The position numbers and the translations under genes are program-made. A stretch of DNA of 64,000 nt from positions 5,828,924 to 5,892,923 of the forward strand of contig NC_091023.1 of NCBI RefSeq assembly GCF_041296385.1. Reading direction: 5' to 3'. Source of the DNA: Aphelocoma coerulescens. Lineage: Eukaryota > Chordata > Aves > Passeriformes > Corvidae. The notes beneath the pieces were generated by a model that was not told the origin of the DNA, searched no databases, and worked only from the letters and a program-made list of their open reading frames with translations. Positions 25,640 to 39,355 of this stretch are shown here, piece by piece; the stretch's first letter is position 1, and each line of letters opens with the position of its first letter.

Positions 25640-25740
25640 ATTAGACAGGAGATGCTACTTATCACCTGAAAGACTAAGAGCAGGTAACTTGTCCAAGCAC
25701 AGCAATGGTGATAAGACTGAGCCTAATTTCGTGAAAATAC
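25640..25740 (-). repeat. Possible MIR-like or CORE-SINE relic
   Basis: The plus strand reads gcaggtaacttgtccaagca followed by cagcaatggtgataagactgagcc, which resembles the reverse complement of the MIR core (gacttgcccaaggtcacacagc..). The similarity is short and may be chance. Confidence 0.2.
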
Positions 25741-28149
25741 AAAATTCTGTTCTTCTCACAGTGCTTCCAACCAAAACTGAGCAGATAATTTGGTTTTCAG
25801 AATGCATCCAGGGAACTCCACTCATTAGCCAGCTGAGCGAGCACAAGCTAAACAAGAACGCTGACACTCAGGACCACACTACAACTGTTCACATTCTTTG
25901 TAAATTTTCTATTTAGGAATTACATTCCAAAGGTTTGTGTATCACAAAACAAACAAACAATCAAAAACAAAAAAGGTGAGGAAAATCCACCAAATTCTGT
26001 TTTTATGAAGAGAAAGGACAAAGCCAGCCCAACAACAAGCATTACTTGCAGGGTTAAAGGCAGCACTAGCACGTGCCTCAAGTGCTCTTGAGACACCGCC
26101 TGCTCTGGAGCAACTGGCACGAGGTGAGAACACCCTGCAGCAGGGACACGCTGTACTGGAGCCAACTGGGAACCGCAGCGCACACCAGAGAGGCCTGGGA
26201 GCCCCAAGGTGTGCTGTCACCTCAGGAACCGGAGCAGTGACACATTTATCACACTCTGTCCCGGCAGGAGCTGCCCGGGGCTTGCAGTGACACGCTGGGA
26301 CAGACGGCAACGCTGGTCCCCTCCAGAGCCAGCTCTGCAGCCCCGGCTGCTGCTGGGAGCCAGACACAGCCCACAGCTCCTGCTTCTAATTACTGTGCTT
26401 GCCATGCATTACTGCTCCTTAGGAAACTTCTCATTTCCAGATCATAACTCTGTAGAACAGGCTCCTTCCTAGTTATGTATTGATCCTTTTGAACCCAGAT
26501 GCCTCCAGAGATGTTTTAAATTGTGCATTCTGTAGTAGTGACAGAGACCTGTGCTTCTTACTGTGTGTGATCATGCCTGCAAAGTTATGGGGTAGACAGA
26601 AGTCAGCAGCTTTAAAATTTATTTTGGGGTGACAGTCTGAACTTGTAAGCTTTTAGGAAAAGCAATATTGTTTAAAATTTAATTTCTCTTTTATGTTACT
26701 GCTTCAAGTTTTGGCATTCAGGAACCTCAGATCCAGGGGAACAAAATAAGAAGGGAACTCAATTAAATTAGTGGCTCCCAAAGTTGTGTCTATAGCACTG
26801 GCTCGCCTCCTGATCTCCAGATGAAATAAAACAGATGTGAGGGGAAATTAATGGAGCAGCCAAAGTAGATGGTGTGACTTGGTCAAAATGAACTCCCTCT
26901 CCCCCGCCAGATTTCAAGATTCCCCCTCCTCCAGAGCCAGCTGAAGGGATATAAATACTTTGCCATTTACACCTGGTTGAAGCTTTCTGGATTTCATTTC
27001 CCCTCTCCAATTTTCCCTCTTCCTTTCATCTCCCCCTTATTCCAGCCATCCTTTGCACAGGTATACATACACACTGAGATAGAAATGCACAACACACCAT
27101 GGGTTGAATTAAAAATCCCCATGATTTGCAGGGTAACATATTCTGAAATGTGAAATGCTAACTAAATATTGTATAGAAAATCGCAAAGTGAGTCACTAAG
27201 ACAATTTTTGGAGACAGAGTTCGGTGTTGGAACTCCAGCATTAGATATTAGTTATCATTTTGTGCAGTGTGGCTTTAAGTTAACGCCAATTATTATCATC
27301 AACCCTGTCATTAAAACAACTATTTTCTCTCATATTGCTTGGACTTTTCTACTGGGACTTTCTTTCAAACAGACATAAATTGTGCAAAGCATGTAAACAG
27401 CTACATTGTTTTCATTAAGCACTACTGATATCTCAGTTTATTATTTAATCTTCTGCTTGTAAACTGCTTTGAAGACATTGGGACAGCAGAACAGATGCTC
27501 AGCACCACCTGGGATAGGCCTGATGGGCAAGGAAAACCATTCTGCCAACTCAGTGGTAACAAGCAACATGCCACTCAGAAAGGGACTTCAACCAGCTGAT
27601 GTGCACAGTGGAGGCTCATCTGACAACAGAGCTAATTTACAAAAGAAAAATTGTTTAATGAGAAATCTGAGAGGGAGACAGAGCCAGGATGGAGGTGAAG
27701 AGCAAAATGCAGGGCAAACTTTTGTCACGGCCAGCTGTCAGGGCTCACCCAGCAGTTGGCTGCAAGAGAAAGTGATGATGCTCTTGTTTGATGAAAAAGC
27801 CGCAAACTGCCATGATGGGCTGATCTAATGCCAAAGTGAGAAAAATGTGTAGGCGCCTATTATTGAGTCTAAATCTACTGATTTGTTGTGCAAAAATAAT
27901 TCAGCAGTATTTGAGGGATCCAGGGTCCATTTGGAGGCTCCAGGCTCCCATCCTGCTCTTCCAGTTTCTCTGCATGGTGGTACCACGGGGAAAGAGAACA
28001 CTGGGGAACAGGCCATGCCCTGACACACAACCTCCATCTGCTCCTCCTATGCCTTGTGTACTTTGGGTTCACTAAAAAGCCTGTCACCATCTTCCTGCTC
28101 AATTAAAACCGGGAAAAATCCACATGAACCATTTGTTGAGGTGTTGTGA

Positions 28150-28445
28150 ATACCCCCACAAAATAAACTTAAAGCCAACATGAATTGGCAGGGCTTCATT
28201 TTCCCTCATGAATATGCATAACTAATATAGAAAATGCTAATCTTGCCCTCCTCCACTTCCTTTCTGCCTTCTCCGTCTGCCCCTTTTGGAATTAAGCACT
28301 TATCTCCTATGGAGTGAATAGGGCTCCATTATGTGGAGAGCTGCAGAATTTTAATGAATTGCAAAATATAGTTAATTATGGAAAAAAGACATCTTCTGCA
28401 CTTTTTCATGTAAATTAGACAAATTAATTGGTGTTCGGTATTTTT
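28150..28445. promoter_or_regulatory. Candidate conserved non-coding element with homeodomain/POU-like motifs
   Basis: The segment carries tgaatatgcataact (POU octamer-like), several TAAT cores (tttaatgaattgcaa, atagttaattatgg, caaattaattggtg) and a pyrimidine block near 28245-28285. It is unique-looking and has no supported open frame. Dense homeodomain cores are common in developmental enhancers within introns of signalling genes, but this is a judgement by eye. Confidence 0.3.
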
Positions 28446-31400
28446 TTAAACACATGCAACCCTGGGAGGGAAGGAAAAAAAGCTACTTGACAATTCAGCA
28501 TTGGAATCGTGACAGAGAAAGGAAAACTGAGGGGGCATTTCTGATACGCTGCACTAATCCAGCCTCCAAAGTGACAACTACCTAATTCCAACTGGAATCG
28601 TGAGAAACTTTGAGAAGTCTGTTCTCACAAACCAAGTTATTAATTTTTTAAGTTTTCACCTCTTTGAGCTCCCAGATCTCAAGAACACGTATCAATAGCT
28701 GGGTCTGATCAGATCACAGGGCGGGTATTGTGTGGGATTTCCCCAGCACCACCGGTGCCTCCTCTGTGCCCATTCCACTCCCCATGACACTGCCTGTGGG
28801 GGCAGCCTGAATGGGAACATGTGTCCAGCTGGGACTGCAATGACTGTTAGGTGAGGTGCTGGTTACCCTCTACCAGCATTTGTATCCAGCATTTGTAAAA
28901 TGACAACAACCTGTTCTGCTTGAAACCCTGTCCCCAAAGAAACCACTGCAAATTGCTCAGGCTCTAGCAGTGAATGGTACAAAATATTAAATATACTCCA
29001 GGAGAGTCTGAGTCCTTCAAAACACAACATAAATCTGCACTGGTGACCTAAATAAAGCACCTACATCCTGCTTTGGCTGCCCAAATCAATATTCATGTAT
29101 GGAAGGAGACACTACTTGTTGCAGGTGGGTTGAAGGAGTTCTCTTTAAGTGGAACTTAGAGCACTCCGTCAGCTGCAATAAAAGGAATGGGGAATTTCTC
29201 AAAATGTAAAATTGACTCTGGATAGTTTCAGAGAGGGTTACTGTCACAAAACAACACAACAGCAGCAGTAACAGCATTGATTAAAATGACTATATAAAAC
29301 ATGCCATAGCACATTAGGTGTGTTCCTTATAAATAATATTGCACTCTTACATTGCAACTGGCATCTGTAACAGAAGCATTTAGGCTGATTTGTTTCAGTG
29401 CAGCAAGGCAGCATTACTACACTGTATTATTTTTTTAATCTGTGTTGGAGAAGCGCCCCATTCAGAAGAACTGAACCCACAATCTGCTCACATGGAGCAC
29501 AGTTTCATGTCCTCTAAAGCAGTGCACAGAAATGGGTGGGAATGCTGTTTGCTGTGACACACCTTGTGGTCCAGCACGTTGCTCCCCTATTTCATAATGC
29601 ATTCTCTATGTCTTTATTGGCACGTGGAAGAAAATACTTCCCCCCCTTTGTCTTAATATATCACAACTGGTATGGCTTCTACCTGCTTAAGGTGATTTAA
29701 TACTTAATGATACTAAAGGCTTCTGTGAAGATTTGAGTCTTTGGGTCCTCTACAAGTCCAAGAGACAGGAGATGATCATGAAGATGAAGGTGCTGGCGCA
29801 GCCAAGGGAGAGAGGGGCTCCTTCCTCACAGGGACATGCCGAAGCAGGAACCTAACTCAAAGGGCTGTGAATCTCTTTTAGAATTTCTCTTCCTCTACCC
29901 TAAACATAGAAGGATTCTGTGGACACTAAAAAGGACTAAAATTGGCCTTTACAGCATTCCTGTATCTCCTCATCAAAGAGATTAGATTAAAATGTCTAAA
30001 GTGACTCCAAGTTCAAAATTTACTACAAATATTCACAAAACGAACTTCATAACATTAATATGAGGTAAACACAAACTATTTTTCTTTCTTGTTCTACAGA
30101 TGGAGTAACTGACATTATTTAGATGGATCTTAACATTTAAGTAATATTAAAAAAATCTAAATTAAAAAGTAACTTGACTCTGACGGAAGAATGATAAATG
30201 CTGAACGCAATTTTATCAAAGTAAGAGTTCAAAGCACTGCTAACCCACAGCTGATCCTCGCTGACATGAAGAGAGCATGCCTGAGAGATATCGGGGCTTG
30301 TTTCAGGAACTGATTTATTTCAAACATGAAACACTTCTTAGAAAAAAGCTGCTGATTACATCTTTTTAAGAAGCAGTCAGTAAGGCACTCAGTAAGTTCA
30401 GCAGAGGATGAACTTTGCTGTGGGTCATCTACAGACAAGTTGAAACGTGGAAGTGCTGAAAGCACTAGGAAGCATTAGCAACAAACTCTAACCAGATTAA
30501 ATGCTTATAGGAAAACCTGCCTGCTCGTAGGAAACGTTCATGCCTTGTTAGGAACTTTAGAAGATTAGGAAGGGTTTAGCATCACAATTTTAAGCACTGC
30601 AGGGAACCTCTGCTAACCTTTCTATGCTTCATTTTATTGATCATGATTTTAACTTAAAAAATCCCTCCACACAGTATTCTTTTCCATCTCCAATCTCTTT
30701 GAACCATACTACAGATGGCTTACATTTTGTTGTTAGATAACACACCTAGGATCAAGCATCCTTGGAAATCCATGTAGGTTTTTAGGGCTACCTGGATCAG
30801 GCAATAAATTAGCACTGAAGCACTTCAGTCTTCAATCTCCTTTACTGTTAAGCAGATGCTACATCCCACCTCTAGCCACTGATAAAAATTAAGATTATTT
30901 TAAGTCCTTTGCTGAAAAGAATGGAATGAAGCATATTCGTTCCAACCAGGCCTAGAAAACAACAGAACCAATGAGCAGAGCCCTTCTTTGTACAGATACT
31001 TTAAAAGGGATATGCAATTACCTGAGATAGATGTATCTGACATAGCCATTAGAAATCACCTGAGCAAGAACTTACAGATCAGCTTTGCTCTGCATTTCCT
31101 TCTAGCCAGACTTGTCTTGGCTCTTGTTTTCTTAGGGTACCTCATAAAACACAATCACAACTGAAGTGAAGGTGTAATACATGTAAATACAGTTGCTGAG
31201 TTTATGCTTCTACACTACTGTTGCATCTAATTAAAATCTTAAGTAATTCAGGTTCTGCTGTGAACAGGCAGAGTGACAACAATAAACAGCACAAGATGAT
31301 AAAATCCCCTTCAGTAGGTACACCACAGCTGGAACACTTGGATCCCACAGGAATTAACGGGCTCTGCTGGTGAAGAGTAAATCAGCCTTTTTCAAGTACT

Positions 31401-34400
31401 ACCCAGTTTGCTCTACACTGCAATTTAATCTGTCAGCTAAAATATCCTGAATGTTGCATTATCAACTGCAGTGTGTTGATTTTAAAAGACTATGAAATTC
31501 CAGGCTCTGTTTCCTGCACTGCAATCAGCAACAGCTTCAGCAGAACTCCTGTGTGAAGCAGGATGCGCCTTTCTGGGTACAGCTGTACAAAGCTGAGCTT
31601 CCCCACCCAGGATCCATTAGTATGGAAGCAGCCTTGATTAAAGGGAATAAGAGAGAGCACCAATTTCTTTGCTATACTAAAGCCCCTGGAGGAGCAAAGG
31701 ACTGCCAGCTGGAATTAACCTCTGACCCTGAGATAGCTGTCAGTCGGTCCCAGGTCCCCATCCAGACATGCATAAAAGGGCTTTAACAGAGGCACTGCAG
31801 GGCAACCTTCAGGTCACCCAGCTCCTGCCAGGGCCATAGAGAGCTCCTGATCCTCCCCTGCACACCAAAGCAGCCCTGGAGGTGCCAGCTGGAGCAGCAC
31901 TAAGGCAGGCTGGACACCTCACTGCAGGCTGACATCACCCACCTGGGCAGGTGTTGGACTATTCACCAAGGTAAAATGTTCAGAACATAAAAAATATTCT
32001 GTAAATCCATTATTATAAATCCCTGAAGCTAGTTAAGAAAAAGCTAGTTGAGAAAAGTAAATCAAAAGTACATTTTAAAGAACAGATTCTGTGTAATAAT
32101 GAATTCAGTTACCATTATCAAGCTTCATTAATATTTGTCTAGATAATGAATGAGATCTGTCCTCCTGATGCTAACAAAATTTATTTGCAAACATATACTC
32201 CCATTGTCCAAAGCACTATGAGATGCTTCCACCTGATAAACAGACATTGTACAAAATAAATAGCTTTGAATGGCATTTCAAAGATATGGTTCATTTATTT
32301 CTACTTTCTATCCACCTAGAACAAAAAAGGAGATCACAATGTTTTTGCTTAAGTTCTTCATTTTAGCATGTTTCTAGCAACAAGCATTAATTATCACCAT
32401 CTATCCATTATATTATCCTGACATATGCCCTTCAGTTTTTTCAGGTATAGACAGCACAGAAGAATCTCAGTGAGTCTTTTAAAATATATATTCTAGTGCT
32501 AAAAATATGTTGTGTACACAGAATAGCCATTGTACAGCATTGTTCTACCTGTAGCATTTTTAAAAAAAGTCTCTTCTGCTTTTAATTGTTGCTGAATTTG
32601 TCATTGTTATGAGGAAAGTGAGATGAAGAAAAATCTTGAACTGGCGGCAAGTTTGCTTCATTTCTAGGGGACACTTTTCTCTAAATAAATCTGTATTTTG
32701 AAATAAATTTTCTATAGAAGAAACATTTTAAAACAGTGGGATTACAAAACAGTAAAAGACAGTATAATTAGTACAAAGAGTCCCCTCCCTCAAGTGGTCC
32801 AGAGGGAATCATACTGCACTGCGAATTAGGAAGTTGCAGTCACTCCTCTAATTCCCAGTTTTCAAGGAAAGCTTAGAATTTTGCAAGGTCAGAAATGTTG
32901 GCAAAGAAAAGGTGATTTCTATGAAACATATGTTCTCTCATCTTTCCAGTCCAGTGTTCCTCATCCATCACAATGTCCACTACTGCTTTCTAACACAGAA
33001 ACAAAGGCAGCTGTCTTTCCAATGACCATTATCCCTTACTTCAACTGTGTTTCCAACAGGTGATCTAATGATACTCCTGTGAAAAATGATGATTCTTAAT
33101 TCTCTATTTACTCTCGATTTTTTTTTGATTATAGCTTTTTGTCCAACTTACTTTTTACAAAAGCCTTCAGTAAGACCAAAGTGATATGTATTTGATGACC
33201 CTCTCGATAAATTTAGAAAAACCCCATTTTGCCCAAGCAGAGACACTCAAACTCCCATGAAATCTGGTTTCCCTTTCAGTATGTCTCAGGTTTCAGCCTT
33301 AGAAACCTCTACTGCCTTGTTTCTACAGTATTCTGCCCGTGAACACTGACAGTCTCATCCCCAGCACCCCAGGGGAAGGAAGGAAGCTATACTTCCATCA
33401 CATTCGTGTCATGTTCCTTGCTCCTAGGAGACCTGAGGATGCCATCAATTTATACTCACTCCCAGTGAGGCTGTGACATGTTCAGCCTAATGCCAGTGTG
33501 GTGGGAGATTCGGGGTAGTGGCAGGAAGGAATCCTGTGCTCAGTCCACAGCCCCTGCTCAGATCTGACAGCTGGTGCTCTGAGCAGCCCCATCAGCAGGA
33601 CAGCCTGAGCATTTCCAGCTCTCCTTCCATGCAACAGCTGGTCTTGCACAATCACTCACCCTTAGAACACCACAGGAGGAAGGGACTGTCTGTCTGTTAC
33701 CAAATAAGAAATACTGTGAAGGACGGACATGTCCTTGGGAACACCAGGGGTTTGTCTCCAAGATGGAAATTAAAACTGAGTTCTCATTTGTCTTCCATAT
33801 CCACCCTGAAAACTTCTCCATCTCTGCCACAGAATCATACTTGGCTTCCATTTGACTTCCCCAATTCCTGTAAGGCTGCCTTCCTCAAGCTGAATGCTGA
33901 GAGAGATGCTCATGATGAAATAAATGGACTTCTATAAAAAAAGAGTCAGGCTATTGAGTTCCCAGCCTTATTTGATCACCTTGGTAGTAAACGGGCTGTT
34001 AGAAGCTCAGCCTCAGCAAGCTCCTAGGAATATTTTGTAATAATAATCATGAGTAGTGATGATGAGAAATTTCACTACTAACCTATTCAGCCTTTCTCAG
34101 GGACTGGGAAAGATCAACTATTTCTGTCTGGATTAGCAAAATTATAATTAGAGAGTCTGCTTTGTTTACACTTAGCAGCATTTACCATTTGACAGCACAA
34201 TCTTCGAAGCATGAAACTGCTTCAACTGAGGCTTTGCATTTTCTCCCCCTCCCTTTCCATACCAGTTTACACACCTTCCATACAATGCATTTAAAAGTAC
34301 CTTGTACAACTTAATGTAGGACATGTGTCTCTCCTTAGGCAAGGCCAGCAGGGAGTTCTTGACCCTTACCCCTCTCCCGCAGAACACAGAGTTGGAAGAA

Positions 34401-35032
34401 AACATTATTTCAGTGACATGACTTTTCTCCTCTCTGTGGGATGTGAACAGAGATTTCAGGGCCTTTACAAAGAGAGGCTCCTTCCACTTCCACATGGGAA
34501 TGGGAGCTGGCACTCAATGCTCTGTGCAAGGGCTTGGCACTGAATGATTAATGAAACAATAGCTACCAAAAAAAAAAGGAAGGAACCCCCCTTTTTAACA
34601 GAACTATATATTTCTCTGAAGCATTTCCTTTTCCTAGGACAAACAATGAATATAATCTTTGAAACAGGTTTAAATATAAGGCTTCAATACCACTGCATCC
34701 TGAAAAGAGCCCCTGTTGCACTGGCAAGTGCCAAATGATTCCCAAAAATGTGAAGGAAGCTGAAAATCTTGGGAAGACCAAACACATAGATGCAGGTAAC
34801 ACGTGTTCCCATTGCTTCCTTGGCATTTCCCCCTGCTGGATCATTGTCAGAAACAGAGGTATTGAAACATCATGAGGAAACCTGTTTACACAAGACTCCT
34901 AATAGAGGGCTGTGGGTGCAAACACAGTGGACAGTTCCTATGTGCATTCCCAACCCGGGCATGTTCAGCAATGTGAACTCCTGAAACTTTGGCAGTTCAT
35001 CCATCAAAACTTAGAGCTTTTCCCCTCCTTGA

Positions 35033-35232
35033 AAAGGTTTTTTGTTTCTTTATTTTCTTCTTTTCTTTATGGATAACCTTTTGCCTCTTCTCCAACTCTT
35101 TACCTTTGCCATTAATCTGCAATACGCAAACTTGTCAAATGTCAGCAACATCCAAAATGTAATTACAGCAGGCTTGAATTTTCTTTCTTTCTCTCCTCTT
35201 TAACTCTCTTTCTTTTCTTTGTTTTCTTTCAT
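35033..35232 (+). repeat. Pyrimidine-rich low-complexity region
   Basis: Two T/C-rich blocks (35037-35070 and 35177-35231) made largely of TTTC and TTCT units flank a more mixed 100 bp. This is ordinary low-complexity sequence; on the minus (GPC5 transcript) strand it reads as purine-rich. Confidence 0.7.
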
Positions 35233-38200
35233 ATTTATCAAATACACGGCTCTGATTTTCAGCATGACTCAGAACAACTCCTCTCTAAAGAAATGGAATT
35301 CTAAACCCAAACGAGTTCAAACTATCAGCATTTGGTTTTGAGCTCTAGCATCTACATGTCCTAAGCCTCTATTTAAGTATCCAGAGACATGTTCAAAAAA
35401 ATGACACAAGAAAATCAGAGTGCAACTTTTGCGAATTCTGAATTTTTCAGTATATCATGTTATGAATCAACATGTCATGTACATACAGCTTCCAGTTAAA
35501 TTGTGATTACAGTGGGTATCTTGATATCTCTTATTAGTTGTGTAGAAAGGAGGCACTTTTTGAGCTATTTTCCAGAACCAAAATTGTTCTTATGCCCTGA
35601 TCTTACTCCTAATTTAGCCCTGAGTTACTTCGCTGACTTCATGGTATCTGGCTACTGCCACAGATTAAGGAGTGTTAAGGAGACCTGAGAGAGCAAGTGA
35701 TTACTTCCTCCAAACAGAGACAGAGTTTTCCCAGAGCCCATCACAGCTTCCCAGCCTGGGATGTGGGTATGCAACACCACTGAATCCCAGCCAGAGTTGC
35801 CCTGCCAGACACCAAAGTCTGCCCCCACTGACCAGGAGCCAGCCTGCAAGGAGTACTGGAGGCTCAGCAATCGTGTTCCCCACCACAAGCTTGCTCTGGC
35901 TCTGTACAATGACAAACTCCCTCATGAAAACCCTGTGGAATGAACAGGTTTCTATTCTCAAGCCATTAAATCAGTGTTCAGGAGGATGTGTCCAAGTACC
36001 AGGCACATGAACTTACAGAAACAATCATGTTTTGACTGGCAAACACTCAGATATATTTGCTTATATTTTGAAGGCTGCTTCAGACACATTCCCCTTCTCC
36101 CCATTTTGGGCTTCTTCAAAAGTTGCAATTTTGCACAATTTGTTGGACAAATCTGTCCCAAAAGTTACAGGCTACAGTAACTGGTTTCTTGATCACAAGC
36201 TGAAAGCTGTAGCACCACAAGCAGTAACTCAGGGGGATTTCTGCTGGGTTTCTTTGGTCGTTTTCCTGCCCACCTGAACACTTCAACTTTCCTTTATTTT
36301 AAGCTGGGAACTGCACTTACATGGGATTGGCTTTCTGAAGATCATTTTCAGTGTGTATAGTAATCATCTGTCACTGCTAATTATTGCCACGTTGCTGGTT
36401 TATGTGAAAAATAGTAGCTATATTTTTGAGAGTTCTCTAACAAAGCTCTCTTGCATATGAAGCGTTAAAGAGGCTCTGTGGCATCTGAAACACTAATAAT
36501 TCAGAGTCCTTCAGTCCAAAAAACACGACACGTGACTGACAGCTGTCAAATGTATGACATCACCCCTCAATTATACAATATAATAACTTATGGTCTGAAG
36601 CATTCAATAAAATGAACAATCCACAGAAAAGCACAGAAACTTAAAGGTGACATCCAAGGGAGAATTCCCTCCTCAGCTGTTAATTTAGATTTTCTGGAAA
36701 CAGTAGGAATGTGCAGTTCTCAGCACAGCAAGGCCTTTCTAAAATGACATTAACTTTCAGCATGTAGCCATTACCTCATAATGGTCCAAGATCATGTATT
36801 AAGCTGTTGTAGACTATGTGAGAAAGTCAAATTCTGCCATGAAAAATACAGAGATAACATTTTCCTTTCAAGGAAGTGAAGCTCTTAACAATTCTTATTC
36901 ATTACTGTGTTAGTTATGCAAATACAAAAACCAACACTCAAATCTTCAGTGTTTTGGGCTGCAGATCAATCTACACTCCCCCAGAAAAGAGCAGAAAGCA
37001 ATGTCTGGAAAGGCTAAGAACAGGCACGTGGAGTTTACTTATTTGACAGTAAGGAGTTTAACTGTTCTCACTCTCTAGCCCAGAAAACAGCCAAGTTTAT
37101 CCACATTTTTGTTCACCAAACTGCCCAGTGTAACAGGGAAAGCCCAGCTGAACACACAGGCACAAATGGAACAAGACGTTCTGTGGGAAGCAGAATGTAG
37201 CCTGAGTACCTTTGGTTTTGTGTTCATGGCTGGAGTACCTCACCTGTATTGAAGCAGGAGACCTGACTGAGGCTCTTCTCACAGCAGAGCCACGTGGAGA
37301 CCTCCTCATTCCTTCCCCCTTAATGTGGATTCTTTGGGATGTAAAACACAGCCCACCCTGCCAGCCTTTCAGCCTCTGTCAGCAGGGCACTGAGCAGGAT
37401 CTCACTCTCCAAACACCTATTCTCTGACTTCTATGGTCTGAATTTATTTTTTTTTTTGAGGCTGAAAGAGTGGTTGAAATGACTGACAGGTTCAAGAGTT
37501 TCTGGGAGGATGAGCAATGTACCAAGCTGTTCACTCCCTGATGCTGAGCAGGGCGTGCTGACCCTCCCTGCACCTGGACACCAGTCCCATGGACCTGGAC
37601 AAACTGCAATCCCTGCCGTTTTCAGGCTTCACCCCCTGCTTACAAGGCATGACCAGGAGTGAAGGGAAGTTCCCCTACGCTCTGCTCCAGTCTGGGCATT
37701 TGCTGCAAAGACTTCCCAGGCCTATGCCCTGGCTTCCAGAAGAAACACTTGAGCTTCTGACACATGGACATGGCACGGGAGCAGCATTTTGACCAGTGAA
37801 CTTTCCCTGTTATTTCTGCTGCAACCATTTCCCCTCTTTCCAGCTTTTTCAGTTGTTATTAAAAGAACACAAAGAACCTGCAACTATAGGAGAAGATTAT
37901 CTGCTTTCTAACAGCAGCAACAATCTGACATTTTCTGCAATGGTGAGAGGAAAAAAACCCAACAAAACGGCCTAACCACCCAACCCTTTGAAAGACACTC
38001 ATTTGCCTGAAGTTATACCCTTACAATCTGAGGAGAGATGGAAGGCAACCTTTATCTTCAAAGAAAATAATGAGCTGCAAGATGCCTCTATTTAAAGATA
38101 CCACACAAAATTAGCCACATAATTCTCATTTTTGGAGAGGAACCAGCTCCAAGGATGCTGCACAGATCCGAATTTAAATAGTACAATCTTACTGCACAAT

Positions 38201-39324
38201 GAATATCGGATAGGGCAGGCCAACAGAGAATAGCAAGGAATTAATGGGCAGCTCTCGATATTTTTTTAATTAAAAGAATCCAGAACAATAAGTGTGTCTA
38301 CAAAAACTCCCAAAAGACCTGAAAAATATAGATCTCAAGGACAGAAAATCCTTTTCAGACCTGCACCCTTGTGAAGGTCACACTTCGCAAGGGTAAAGTT
38401 TAAAGTTACAGAAGCGTGTAGAAACTTGGCATCCCAAAACACTCAACAACATAAATTCTTGCTTGTAGATTGAAAATATCCACTAAATTGTATTAAAATG
38501 CCGTAAGACCAGTTATACTGGGTCTTTCCACAGGGATGTGCAGAGCACTTGGTGTATTAATTCAAACAGTATACAAAGAAACACCCAGAACTCAGCTGCT
38601 GCTTTGGAGGTGCTGGAGGGAGTTGCCCTCTCCTAGTCCATGTACAAAGGGCAGCTTTGAGCCAAACCTATCTGCCTGTACAGTCATGTACAGTCCTGCA
38701 TCTCCTACAGATACAGGTCCACAAAGCCATGGCAAAATTAGGTTTGGGAAGTCATGTTTTAATCTAAAAACATGAACAGGCATTTCTGACCTCTGTCTTA
38801 GGAGCTAAATTACCCTGGCAACAAATGAACCTGAGCAATGCCATCAGATGCAGCTCAGACTTTTGTCTCACGTTAGAGCAGTGTTCCAAAAAGTGACATG
38901 CAGCCAAAACCCTCAATGAGCTTAGAAACCCTAAAGAGAGGATGTTGTCTTGCCTAGGATTTCAAATAATAGTTATTATAAACTATACATGAAGATGAGC
39001 AGAGAGCAGGGTAGAAGGTATAAGATGCTTTTTAAGGATAAAGTACCAACCATGGAACTGCAGTGGGCCTAGAGGATTCATATGGGAGATGCTGCTGTCC
39101 AGAGTGAACCCTCTGTGTGAGAAATAAGCATAGCAGATGATCAAAAAAGGTACTTTGTAGATAACCAGCCACTTGTCTTCATTCAGAGATTAAGGGAGAA
39201 AAAAAATCCTCTCAGTGTGACAGCCACAGGTAACTACCTACTGACAGTTTGCAATGGCATGTGAGCATCCAACTGAGCAAGCAGCTTTTGATTCTGCTGT
39301 TTTCAATCTGTGATGCTCAAAGCC

Positions 39325-39355
39325 ATACCCATACATATACACACATACACAGATG
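39325..39355 (+). repeat. Short CA/TA-rich simple sequence
   Basis: catacccatacatatacacacatacacag is a degenerate (CA)n/(TA)n microsatellite. Confidence 0.6.

Noticed and set aside
26930..27010. TATA-like gggatataaatac on the plus strand
   Set aside because: No downstream gene or first exon could be supported, and TATA-like strings are common in AT-rich introns.
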